DNA of 34,340 nt from the NCBI GenBank assembly GCA_964582785.1, contig CAZOTT010000018.1:1-34340 (forward strand), given 5' to 3'. The notes under the pieces are model-generated. The model was not told the DNA's origin. It did no database searches and worked only from the letters and a program-made list of their open reading frames with translations. The position numbers and the translations under genes were made by a program. The stretch comes from JAMOQA01 sp964582785. GTDB taxonomy: Bacteria > Acidobacteriota > Polarisedimenticolia > J045. Shown here in pieces: positions 8,947 through 16,736 of the stretch (positions are counted from its first letter, which is position 1; each line of letters starts with the position of its first letter).

Positions 8947-9677
8947 CGGTCCGCGGAACGCTCGTCCGCGCGCGGGAGGCCCTGGGGGACGGGGTGGCAC
9001 TCGTCCTTCTTTCCGCCCGCCGGACGTTCGGACGATGGACGCCGGTCCTGCCGTTCGTGCCGCTGACCTGGACGGCGTTCCAGGCCCTGCGCCTCCTGCT
9101 CGGCTGGCGACCCGGCTCGTTCCGGCCCGCGGACGTTCCGGTGTCCCTCCTCGGTCTCCCGCTCTCCCTGCTGGCCCTCGCCCTCGGCGTCCGCGTCATC
9201 GCGGGGGAGATCGAGGAGAGGACCCTCGAGGTCGCGTGGACGGTGCCTGGCGGCGCACGGAAGGTCTGGCTGGGAAAACTCGGTGCGGCCGTCGCCATCC
9301 TCGCCGCGGGGGAGGTCCTGCTGGCCGGGGCCACCTGGCTGTTCCTCGCGCCGTTCCCCTGGTCGGTAACGTGGACCGCGTTCCAGGCGGCCCTGTTTCA
9401 CCTCGCCCTCGGGACCTGGCTGGCGGTGCTCCTGCGGTCCGAGGTGGGCGGGGTCCTGCTGGGACTGCCCGCCTGGGTCCTGGCCCTTCTCAGCGGCTCC
9501 GGCGATCACCCGAGCCGGGTCTCTCCCTTCTTCGATCCGCTGAAGTACGCCACCCGCGACGCCTCGGAGGTCGCGGCCTGGACCCTGCAGAACCGGGTCG
9601 GGGTCCTCCTCGTGGTCCTCGTCCTGCTGCTGCTGGCCTTCGAGCGGGTCGAGGACCGGGAGCGGATGCTCGGCTGA
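8943..9677 (+). CDS. ABC-2 type transporter permease
   Basis: A 244-residue integral membrane protein with about six hydrophobic segments. The sequence around GEIEERTLEVAWTVPG, followed by RKVWLGK, matches the cytoplasmic coupling region between TM2 and TM3 of ABC-2 permeases (usually E...GTLE...P..R....GK). The ATG overlaps the stop of the RND-ABC fusion (ATGA), so it is the natural membrane partner of the fused ATPase, probably as a dimer. The substrate cannot be read from the sequence. The family exports drugs, lipids or polysaccharides, and can also be subverted into machinery that moves envelope proteins. The gene converges on the histidine kinase, with stops 2 nt apart. Confidence 0.85.
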   Translation: MTVRGTLVRAREALGDGVALVLLSARRTFGRWTPVLPFVPLTWTAFQALRLLLGWRPGSFRPADVPVSLLGLPLSLLALALGVRVIAGEIEERTLEVAWTVPGGARKVWLGKLGAAVAILAAGEVLLAGATWLFLAPFPWSVTWTAFQAALFHLALGTWLAVLLRSEVGGVLLGLPAWVLALLSGSGDHPSRVSPFFDPLKYATRDASEVAAWTLQNRVGVLLVVLVLLLLAFERVEDRERMLG

Positions 9678-9685
9678 ACTCAGCC
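9672..9685. repeat. inverted repeat spanning two convergent stop codons
   Basis: The 14 bases GGCTGAACTCAGCC form a perfect inverted repeat with a 2-nt centre. They contain the TGA stop of the + strand permease (9675-9677) and, on the other strand, the TGA of the histidine kinase (9680-9682). As RNA it would be a 5-bp stem with an AACT tetraloop. It may weakly help terminate both transcripts. It has no T-run. Confidence 0.5.
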
Positions 9686-11098
9686 CGCCGGGGCCGGGGT
9701 CCGCGCCTCCGCCAGCACCCTCGCGATCGTCGAGAACAGCGCGTGGCGGGTCACCGGCTTGACCAGGCAGGAATCCATGCCCGCCGCGAGGCAGGTCTCC
9801 CGGTCCTCCGGCAGGGCGGCGCCGGTCAGGGCGATGACCGGCACGTGCCGGCCGGTTCCCTCCTCGAGGGCCCGGATCGCCCGGCAGGCCGCGATTCCGT
9901 CCATCACCGGCATCCGCACGTCCAGCAGCACCACGTCGACCGACGGGTCGAGCTTCTCCAGCGCTTCCTGCCCGTTCTCCGCCTCGATCACCCGGTGCCC
10001 GTCCTTCTCCAGCATCCGGGTGACGACCTTCCGGTTCACGGGATGATCCTCGGCGACCAGGACCTGCAGCGTTCCGAACCCGGTCAGGAGACCGCTGCGG
10101 CCCGTGCTCGCGTCGGCGGCGGGAACCTCCTCGGCCCGGGCCAGGGGCAGGCGCACGGTGAAGTGGAAGACGCTGCCGCGCCCCACGGTGCTGTCGCACT
10201 CGAGGCGGCCTCCCATCGCTTCGACGATCCGGAGGGAGATCGCGAGGCCGAGGCCGGTGCCCCCGTGGTGCCGGTGGACCGCGGGATCGGCCTGGCGGAA
10301 CGGCTCGAAGATCCGCGCGATCCGGTCGGAGGGGATGCCGGGGCCGGTATCGCGGACCGCGAACCGCAGCACCGCTTCCTCCTCGCTCCGTTCGAGCACG
10401 TCGACCGAGAGGACCACCTCCCCGCGCGCGGTGAACTTGACGGCGTTGCCCAGCAGGTTGAGGAGGACCTGCCGCAGCCGGACCGGGTCTCCCCGCACCC
10501 CGAAGGGGAGGTCGCGGGCGGTGACGAGGCGCAGGTCGATCCCGCGGTCGATGGCCCGGGGCAGGAGGATGCGCAGGGTGCCCTCCAGGACCTCGAGCAG
10601 GTCGAAGGGGGTTTCCTCCAGCTCCAGGCGCCCGGCCTCGATGCGGGACAGGTCCAGCACGTCCTCGATCAGCTGGAGAAGGTACTCGGCCGACTCCCGT
10701 GCCGTGCGCAGGTAGTCACGCTGCTCCCGGTCCCGGGCCAGGTCCAGGGCGAGCTCGATCATCCCGAGAACGCCGTGAAAGGGCGTCCGGATCTCGTGGC
10801 TCACCATCGCCACGAAGGCGCTCTTGGCCCGGGACGCCTCCTCGGCGGCTGCCAGGGCCTCCTCCCGCCGGGCGATCTCCCGGACGAGGCGGGCCCGGGT
10901 CCGGGCCGCCGCGCGCAGGTGAAGGGCGAGGAGGAGGGACAGGGTCCCGGCCAGGATGCCCCAGCGGAGAACGGGCCCGAGGGCGGTGTCCGCGGGGAGC
11001 ACGCGGAACAGGAGGAGGACGACGAATGCCGCGAGCAACCCTCCCGCGAGGGAGCGCAACCAGTCCTTTCCCGCGATGTCGCCGCCGTGCGTCCGCAT
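9680..11098 (-). CDS. hybrid sensor histidine kinase with C-terminal receiver
   Basis: A 472-residue protein. Two transmembrane helices (about 17-33 and 43-61) are separated by only about ten residues, so there is no periplasmic sensor domain. A short coiled linker leads to the HisKA domain, with phospho-acceptor His101 in MVSHEIRTP. The HATPase domain has the N box LLGNAVKF (about 215-222), G1 DTGPGIP (250-256), F box FEPFRQ and G2 GGTGLGLAI (279-287). The receiver (about 345-465) has phospho-acceptor Asp393 in LLDVRMP and Lys447. The protein could autophosphorylate and pass phosphate to its own receiver; no output domain or separate regulator lies nearby, and the target is unknown. ATG at 11098 fits the promoter just upstream, but the clear GGAGGAA is about 15 nt away, so translation initiation looks atypical. 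Confidence 0.9.
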   Translation of the reverse strand: MRTHGGDIAGKDWLRSLAGGLLAAFVVLLLFRVLPADTALGPVLRWGILAGTLSLLLALHLRAAARTRARLVREIARREEALAAAEEASRAKSAFVAMVSHEIRTPFHGVLGMIELALDLARDREQRDYLRTARESAEYLLQLIEDVLDLSRIEAGRLELEETPFDLLEVLEGTLRILLPRAIDRGIDLRLVTARDLPFGVRGDPVRLRQVLLNLLGNAVKFTARGEVVLSVDVLERSEEEAVLRFAVRDTGPGIPSDRIARIFEPFRQADPAVHRHHGGTGLGLAISLRIVEAMGGRLECDSTVGRGSVFHFTVRLPLARAEEVPAADASTGRSGLLTGFGTLQVLVAEDHPVNRKVVTRMLEKDGHRVIEAENGQEALEKLDPSVDVVLLDVRMPVMDGIAACRAIRALEEGTGRHVPVIALTGAALPEDRETCLAAGMDSCLVKPVTRHALFSTIARVLAEARTPAPAG

Positions 11099-11124
11099 GC
11101 CTGCGCGCTTTCTTCCTCCCGGGC

Positions 11125-11153
11125 AACATAGGGCCGGGAAGGGGGGAAACCAA
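11125..11153 (-). promoter_or_regulatory. predicted sigma-70 promoter of the histidine kinase
   Basis: Read on the - strand, TTGGTT (11153-11148) and TATGTT (11130-11125) are separated by exactly 17 nt. The start would be near 11118, giving a leader of about 20 nt before the ATG at 11098. The -10 context GGCCCTATGTT closely resembles GGCCCTATCTT upstream of the neighbouring kinase gene. Confidence 0.5.
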
Positions 11154-11357
11154 GGGGCGCTCCCGCCGGGAAATCGGCCCGCTCCTGCCGGCTGCGACCC
11201 GGAACCGGACATGGCGTCCGGACAGGGTGGCCGGACGGCCGCAGACCCCCGCCGGGGTGGAACGCCCGCGGGCAGCGACGGGCATCGGCGGACGGCCGGG
11301 CGGCGCGGCACGCCCGTTGCTATTCCGTTCGGCAGACGGCAGGGCCCGGCGGAACGC

Positions 11358-11389
11358 GGGCGACCCCACGGGACACGGAGTGGTCGCCC
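11358..11389 (-). repeat. hairpin in spacer
   Basis: Arms GGGCGACC (11358-11365) and GGTCGCCC (11382-11389) are perfectly complementary over 8 bp. An inner CAC/GTG extension is possible with a bulge. It lies downstream of the Ser/Thr kinase gene and about 230 nt upstream of the histidine kinase promoter. It has no T-run, and its function is unknown. Confidence 0.4.
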
Positions 11390-11436
11390 CCGGGCCCGGA
11401 CAGCGCACACCCTCTCCTCTCGGGACCTCCGCACCC

Positions 11437-11472
11437 CGGGGCCCCGGCCAGCCCCTCCCGGCCGGGGCCCCG
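11437..11472 (-). terminator. strong GC hairpin, probable end of the Ser/Thr kinase transcript
   Basis: A perfect 13-bp stem (left arm 11437-11449, right arm 11460-11472) encloses a 10-nt loop, 45 nt after the stop codon of the kinase gene. It is the strongest hairpin of the spacer. On the - strand no T-run follows, so it is not a classical intrinsic terminator. On the + strand it is followed by GCCATTTTC, but no + strand gene ends here. Confidence 0.45.
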
Positions 11473-11516
11473 CCATTTTCGGAGGAAGGCCGACGGAAGA
11501 AGGAGGCGGGAACCGG

Positions 11517-14483
11517 CTACGCCGTCACCACGCTCAGGCGCCCGCGGAGGGCCGCCAGCAGGTCGAGGAACTCGAAGACACTCCCCGGCCGGCGGGACGG
11601 ATCCTTTTCGAGGACGCGGCCGAGGAGTTCCTCCACCGGGGCGGGGACGTCGGCCCGCAGCCCCCGCAGGGAGGGTACCGGCTCCTCGATCTGCTGGCGC
11701 AGGACCTCGGCGACGTTGTCCGAGCAGAACGGTTCGCGGCCGGCGAGGAGGAACCACGCCAGGACGCCGAGGGCGTAGAGGTCCGCCCGCTGGTCCGCCG
11801 CCTCGCCGCGGATCTGCTCCGGCGCCATGTACGCCGGGGATCCCATGACCAGGCCCTCGCGGGTCAGGTGGACATCTCCCTTGCGCGCGATGCCGAAGTC
11901 CACGAGACGGGGGCGCCCTTCCCGGTCCAGGAGCACGTTTTCCGGCTTGACGTCGCGGTGGACGATCCCGAGCCGGTGCGCCGCCGCGAGCCCGGACGCG
12001 ACGCCGGCCACGATCTCGAGCGCCCGTCCGATCGGGACCGGGTGGTGTTCCTCCACCCAGTGCCGGAGGTCGATGCCGTCGATGTATTCCATCACGATGA
12101 ACCGCAGGTCGCGCCAGCGGTCGAAGGTGTGGACCCGGACGATGTTCGGGTGGTTGATCTGGCGGGCCAGGCGGATTTCCTGGATGAACCGCCGTTCGGT
12201 CGTCTCGTCCAGCGGTCCGGCGAGCACCTTCAGGGCGACCGGCTCCTCCAGCACGAGGTCCCGGGCCTCGAACACGGTGCCCATCCCCCCGCGTCCCAGC
12301 TCGCGCCGGATCTCGTAGCGGTTCGCGAGCAGTGCTCCCGGCAGGAGGCTCGTCCCGTGCAGTGTCTCGAGGAGGGCCCGGGCCGAGGCGAAGCGCCGGG
12401 AGCGGTCCGGCTCGAGGCAGCCGCGGACGACCTTCCGCAGGACTTCCGGGATCCGGCCGGCGACCCCGGGAGGAAAGTCGGGCGGGGCGTCCGGGGGAAG
12501 CTCGGCGGGGAGCCGCCCGGCCAGCATCTCGAAGGCCAGGATGCCGAGCCGCCAGAGATCGCTCCCCGGGTCCTCCCTCTCCCCGGCCAGGACCTCCGGC
12601 GGCGTCCCCGGCAGGGCCCCCCCGCCGGAGGGGAGGGGCAGCAGCAGACCGAATCGCGTCACGCGGGCCTCGCCGGCCGGGGAGAGACGCACGGTTTCCG
12701 GGGACAGGGTGCGCGCGAGGAGGCCGAGGCCGTGGGAGTAGTCCAGGGCCTCCGCGAGGCGCGTGATCACCTGGACGGCGCGGGGCACGTCCAGGGGGCC
12801 CTCCCGGGCGAGGACCTCGCGCAGGCTCTCCCCCCGGATCGCCTCCTCGATGACGAAGATCGATTCCCCGTCCCGGCCCGCGTCGTGGAGCGCGGCGATC
12901 GCCGGGTGGTGGAGGTGGGCGGCCCGCCGGACCTCCTCGAGGAAACGGTCCCGGTCCCGGGGGCCGGGGAACAGGTCGGCGGGGAAGCGGCGCAGGACGA
13001 CCTCCCGGTCCATCACCGTGTCCCGGGCCAGGTACCTGCCGCCGGGGCCGTCCGGGGGCAGCTCCTCGAGGACCCGGTAGCGGTCTCCCGGCCCCCCGGG
13101 GGTTTCTTCCCGCCCGGGGCGGGCGGCCCGGGCCTCGAGGGTGGCGAGGAGCCGGGCGGCCTCCTTGAAGCCGTAGTCCCGGGCGACGAGGTCCCGCAGG
13201 ACCCGGATCGCCTCGTCGATCCGGCCCAGTCGTTCCAGCGCCCGGGCCAGGCGCCAGCGGGCATCCCGGGCCTCGCCCGGCCACGCCTCGGCGCGGATCG
13301 CTTCCTCGTACTGCTCGACCGCGAGGGAATCGAGGCCCTTCCGCTCGAAGAGTTCGCCGAGGCGGAGGAAGAGTTCCCCGCCGGTCCCGTCGGCCTCCGA
13401 CCGGGCCTGCTCCTGGAGGACCTCGATCGCCCGGTCCAGGTCGCCCACCTTCTCCAGCAGTTCCGCGGCGCGGGCCCGCTCGCCGGCCTGCAGGTAGCGC
13501 TCCGCCGCCACCGCGAAACGTCCGGCCCCCTCGAGGCAGCGGGCGGCATCGCGCCACATGCCCGCCTTCTCGTACAGCTCCGCGGCCCGGGCGAGGTCCC
13601 CGGCGCGTTCCAGGCTCGCGGCGGCGGAGACCAGGTCGCCCGCCTCCTCGTGGGCCCACGCGGCCTCCGCCGTGCACCCGAGTTCCTCGAGGCACCGGGC
13701 GGCGTCCGCCGGGTTGCCGGATTCCAGGTAGAGGGCGGCGGCCTCCGCCCATCGCCCCGCCTGGCGGTAGGCTTCCGCGGCCAGGGCCGGCTCGAGCTTT
13801 TCCGGCGGGTGGACCTCGGCGACCGCCACCGCCCGGTCCGGGCGGCCCGCCGCCAGCCAGGCGCGGACGGCCCGGGCCGGCTCGTGCGCCCGTTCCCAGG
13901 CCCGCGCCGCGTCCTCGTCCCGGCCCGCCGTCTCGAACCAGCGCGCGGCCGCGAGGGGCCGACCCGAGGCGAGAAAGATCCGGCCCAGCCGGCCGGCGAG
14001 CCGGGCGAGGTCCGCGCGGGTCCCGGATTCCGGCGGGGAATTCCGGGCCAGAGCCTGGAGCACGCGGGCGGCCGCGTCCGGCTTCCGGGCCTCCAGGAAC
14101 AGGTGGGCCGCGCGCAGAAGGTCGCCCGCCTCCTCGTACAGCGCGGCGGCGGCGGACAGGCGCCCTCCCTCCTCGTGGATCCGTGCCGCCCGGTGGAGTT
14201 CTCCCGCGGCGAGGAACAGCTGGGCCGCGCGGGAGCGGTCCCGGGCGGCAAGGGCGGCTTCCGCCGCCTCGTGGAGCATCCCGGCCCGCTCGAACTCCCG
14301 CGACGCCGCGGCGGGATCTCCCAGTTCGAGCGCGGTCTCGGCCGCCAGCCGGTGGAGGTTCCCCCGGCGGTACATCCGGAGCGCCCGCTCCAGGTCACCC
14401 TCCAGGCGGTACAGGTCCCCGGCCGCGGCGTAGTCGCCCCGGAGCGCCGCCCAGCGGGCCTTGCGTGCGTGGGTGCGCGGCAT
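11517..14483 (-). CDS. helical-repeat / pseudokinase / Ser-Thr kinase fusion protein
   Basis: A 988-residue protein with no signal peptide or membrane helix. Residues 1 to about 455 are many ~20-residue alpha-helical units of the pattern AG...AA..Y..AG, resembling TPR-like solenoids, likely for protein binding. A first kinase fold (467 to about 715) starts with DRYRVLEEL but lacks catalytic residues: the VALK lysine is Arg498, the HRD motif is Ala590-Arg-Thr592, and DFG is Arg610-Phe-Gly. The second kinase domain (721 to C-terminus) is intact: glycine loop GRGGMG, Lys752, His842-Arg-Asp844, Asp862-Phe-Gly, and APE in MAPEQI. It belongs to the PknB-like bacterial Ser/Thr kinases. Regulation of the active domain by the pseudokinase is inferred. 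ATG at 14483 gives a very short leader. Confidence 0.9.
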   Translation of the reverse strand: MPRTHARKARWAALRGDYAAAGDLYRLEGDLERALRMYRRGNLHRLAAETALELGDPAAASREFERAGMLHEAAEAALAARDRSRAAQLFLAAGELHRAARIHEEGGRLSAAAALYEEAGDLLRAAHLFLEARKPDAAARVLQALARNSPPESGTRADLARLAGRLGRIFLASGRPLAAARWFETAGRDEDAARAWERAHEPARAVRAWLAAGRPDRAVAVAEVHPPEKLEPALAAEAYRQAGRWAEAAALYLESGNPADAARCLEELGCTAEAAWAHEEAGDLVSAAASLERAGDLARAAELYEKAGMWRDAARCLEGAGRFAVAAERYLQAGERARAAELLEKVGDLDRAIEVLQEQARSEADGTGGELFLRLGELFERKGLDSLAVEQYEEAIRAEAWPGEARDARWRLARALERLGRIDEAIRVLRDLVARDYGFKEAARLLATLEARAARPGREETPGGPGDRYRVLEELPPDGPGGRYLARDTVMDREVVLRRFPADLFPGPRDRDRFLEEVRRAAHLHHPAIAALHDAGRDGESIFVIEEAIRGESLREVLAREGPLDVPRAVQVITRLAEALDYSHGLGLLARTLSPETVRLSPAGEARVTRFGLLLPLPSGGGALPGTPPEVLAGEREDPGSDLWRLGILAFEMLAGRLPAELPPDAPPDFPPGVAGRIPEVLRKVVRGCLEPDRSRRFASARALLETLHGTSLLPGALLANRYEIRRELGRGGMGTVFEARDLVLEEPVALKVLAGPLDETTERRFIQEIRLARQINHPNIVRVHTFDRWRDLRFIVMEYIDGIDLRHWVEEHHPVPIGRALEIVAGVASGLAAAHRLGIVHRDVKPENVLLDREGRPRLVDFGIARKGDVHLTREGLVMGSPAYMAPEQIRGEAADQRADLYALGVLAWFLLAGREPFCSDNVAEVLRQQIEEPVPSLRGLRADVPAPVEELLGRVLEKDPSRRPGSVFEFLDLLAALRGRLSVVTA

Positions 14484-14498
14484 GGTTCGTCCCGTGGG

Positions 14499-14504
14499 AA
14501 GATA
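14499..14504 (-). promoter_or_regulatory. probable -10 element of the Ser/Thr kinase gene
   Basis: TATCTT on the - strand lies 15 nt before the ATG at 14483, in the context GGCCCTATCTT shared with the histidine kinase promoter. No good -35 is visible at 17 nt. The leader would be only about 9 nt. Confidence 0.35.
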
Positions 14505-14556
14505 GGGCCCGGGCCGGGACGCGCGCCACGCCGTTCCCGGCGGGGAGGAACAGCCC

Positions 14557-16392
14557 GTGAGTGCCCTTGCCACCCTGCGCCGCGTGCGGGAGATGAGCCC
14601 CGCGGACATCGAGGAGTTCCTCGGGCGCGACCACGTCGTCCGCCGGGCGGAACGGTACGCCGAGGAGGGCCGGGTCGAGGCCCTGTGGGTCGACGAGCAC
14701 GGGCTGCGGGCCCACGTGGTCGGGGGAGCGGACACCCCCTACCACTGCGTCCTGCGCCTGTGGGAGGGGGACCTCGAGACCGAGTGTTCCTGCCCCTACG
14801 CCCGGGGGGTCTGCTGGCACGTGGGGGCGGTGCTCTTCGTCCTCCAGGCCGACCCGGAGCTGGCATCCCGGCTCGAGGAGAAGGCGCTCGCCCTCGCGCG
14901 GGGGAAGGACCGTCCCGGCCCGGCGCCCCCGCCGCCGGAAGCCGCGGAAGAGGGAGACACCGGTCCGGCCGAAGGGGAAAAGGAGGCGCCTTCCCCCGAG
15001 GTCCGCGAGGAGCTCCGGGAGATGCTGCTTTCCTGGCCCCGGGCCCTCGTCGCCGACCTGCTGGCGGAAGCGGCGGCCGCCCACCGTCCGGTGGAGATCC
15101 TGGTGCGGGAGCGCCGTCCGAACCCTTCCGCGCTGGACCTGCGGATCCTCTCCCGGGCGGCCCGGGCCGCCCTGCGGCCGGGAACCCGTCCCACCCGCTG
15201 GGAGGTCCCGCGGATGGCGGCCGACCTGCGGGAGATCGTCCGGGGCGCGGGCCGGCTGGTCGGGGGGGCGGAACCGGAAGCCGCCCTGGACCTGGTGCTG
15301 GAGATCGCCTCCCGGGCCTGGCAGCGCCTCGACGAGGTCGACGACCGGGACGGGGCCCTCCTGGGGCTGGTCCGGGACGCGCTCCGCGAGTGGTGCCGCG
15401 GGTGGCAGGAGATCGCCGGCCGCGACCGCCCCGCGCTCGCCCGGGAAATCTTCGCCTGGGTCATCGACGACCCCGCCGGCGCCGTGACCGAGGGGCTCAT
15501 CCTGGCCGCGGCCGAGGCGCTGGGCACCGCGGGTCTCGACGCCCTGGAGAAGCTCCTGCGGCCGGCGCTCGAGGAGCGGCTGGCCCGCCGGGTTCCCGGG
15601 GCGGCCGAGGACGAGGAGCCGCTTCCCGCGGATCCCGCGGCCGCCCGCCTGCGCCAGGCCCTGCGGGAGGTGGCGGAGGTCCGGGGAGACCTCGAGGCGT
15701 TCCTCGCCGCGTGCGACCACGGCGGCGGGGACGGCCCGTCGATCGTGGCGGCGGTCCGCCGGCTGCGCCGGGAAGGGCGGTTCGACGAGGCGCTGGCCTG
15801 GGCCGAGGGAGGCCGGCGGAAGGCGCGGGGCACGGCCCGGTGGGAGCTCGAGGACCAGCGGGTCGAGCTCCTCCGGGCAACGGGACGGCGACGGGAGGCG
15901 GTGGAGGCCGCCTGGGAGCTCTTCCTGGCGGAGCCGGGGGCCGGGTCCCTCCGCAGGCTCCTCGAGACCGTCCCGGAAGGGGAGCGGGCGGAGTGGCGGC
16001 GGCGCGCCCTGGACGCCGCGGAGAGCACGGCCGACGCCACGGCCTTCGTCGAGGTCGCCCTGGCGGCCGGGGACCTGGAACGGATCGCCCACCGCCTCGA
16101 TTCGACGCCGAACTTCGTTCTCGCGGCGTCTCCCCGGGTGCTGGAAGAGGCCTCGGGAGCCCTCGAGCAGCGCCACGGCTGGGCCGCGGCCCGCCTCCAG
16201 CTGCACCTGGCGGGACGGCTCCTGGCGGAGGGGGATCCCCGCCACTACGGTCGCGTCCGCTCCTGGCTGGAAGAGGCGCGCGCGGTCCTCCTCCGCGAGG
16301 ATCGCGCCGCAGAGTGGAACGATGCGCTCGACCGGCTGCGGCAGGCCCACCGGGTCGTCCGGGCCTGGTTCGACCCGCCCGCCACCCGCTAG
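14557..16392 (+). CDS. SWIM zinc finger protein of unknown function
   Basis: A 611-residue soluble protein. The SWIM motif CxC...CxH is complete: Cys77, Cys79, Cys86 and His88 in CSCPYARGVCWHVG. SWIM fingers bind DNA or proteins. The rest is a Pro/Glu/Gly-rich linker (about 125-150) and a long helical region without a recognised enzyme domain, with repeat-like stretches toward the C-terminus (for example DEALAWAEGGRRKARG). The GTG start at 14557 is set by GGGGAGGAA ending 6 nt upstream. The gene diverges from the pseudokinase-kinase gene across 73 bp and converges on the UPF0145 gene, sharing the four bases CTAG as both stop codons. Bacterial SWIM proteins often neighbour ATPases or signalling genes; a link to the kinase is only suggested by position. 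Confidence 0.85.
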   Translation: MSALATLRRVREMSPADIEEFLGRDHVVRRAERYAEEGRVEALWVDEHGLRAHVVGGADTPYHCVLRLWEGDLETECSCPYARGVCWHVGAVLFVLQADPELASRLEEKALALARGKDRPGPAPPPPEAAEEGDTGPAEGEKEAPSPEVREELREMLLSWPRALVADLLAEAAAAHRPVEILVRERRPNPSALDLRILSRAARAALRPGTRPTRWEVPRMAADLREIVRGAGRLVGGAEPEAALDLVLEIASRAWQRLDEVDDRDGALLGLVRDALREWCRGWQEIAGRDRPALAREIFAWVIDDPAGAVTEGLILAAAEALGTAGLDALEKLLRPALEERLARRVPGAAEDEEPLPADPAAARLRQALREVAEVRGDLEAFLAACDHGGGDGPSIVAAVRRLRREGRFDEALAWAEGGRRKARGTARWELEDQRVELLRATGRRREAVEAAWELFLAEPGAGSLRRLLETVPEGERAEWRRRALDAAESTADATAFVEVALAAGDLERIAHRLDSTPNFVLAASPRVLEEASGALEQRHGWAAARLQLHLAGRLLAEGDPRHYGRVRSWLEEARAVLLREDRAAEWNDALDRLRQAHRVVRAWFDPPATR

Positions 16393-16736
16393 GCTTCCTC
16401 CCGGTCGCCGGGCTCCGCGTCCGTCCCGAGGGTGACGGCCGTCCCGTAGACCAGGAGCTCCGCCGCGCCGGCCATGATCTGGCTGGTGACGAACCGGATC
16501 CCGACCACGGCCTCCGCGCCCAGTTCCCGGGCCTCGGCAACCATCCGGTCCAGGGCCTGTTCCCGGGACTCGGCGAGCATCTTGGTGTACTCGGGAATCT
16601 CGCCCCCGACCATGTTGCGGAAGACGGCCATGATGTCGCGGGTCAGGGGACGGGCGCGGACCGAGCTGCCGCGCACCAGGCCCAGGGTCCGTTCGATCCG
16701 GTGTCCGGGGATCTCGTCGGTCGTCACCAGGATCAC
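16389..16736 (-). CDS. UPF0145 (YbjQ-like) protein
   Basis: A 115-residue protein with the pattern of the UPF0145/YbjQ family: LVTTDEIPG at the start, LGLVRGSSVRAR, RNMVGGE, a YTKML...AR..A..RM helix, and LGAEAVVGIRFVTS followed by YGTAV. Family members form small, often pentameric beta/alpha rings; their biochemical function is not established. The GTG start at 16736 overlaps the anti-sigma stop (GTGA) and has GAGGAGG upstream, so it is translationally coupled to the sigma/anti-sigma pair. That suggests a role in the same envelope or stress response. This is inference. Confidence 0.85.
   Translation of the reverse strand: MILVTTDEIPGHRIERTLGLVRGSSVRARPLTRDIMAVFRNMVGGEIPEYTKMLAESREQALDRMVAEARELGAEAVVGIRFVTSQIMAGAAELLVYGTAVTLGTDAEPGDREEA

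Larger units (their letters stand above)
11154..11516. other. gene-free spacer between histidine kinase and Ser/Thr kinase genes
   Basis: This 363-nt GC-rich stretch lies between the stop of the Ser/Thr kinase gene and the promoter of the histidine kinase gene, both on the - strand. I see no convincing coding frame: the open frames that cross it are arginine- and proline-rich artefacts. It holds two strong hairpins, listed separately. I recognise no known RNA family. Confidence 0.5.

Noticed and set aside
4120..9000. A 1626-codon open frame on the - strand opposite the RND-ABC gene
   Set aside because: Low-complexity Pro/His/Gly/Arg composition, no domains, and exactly opposite a coding frame with clear motifs. 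It is a shadow frame.
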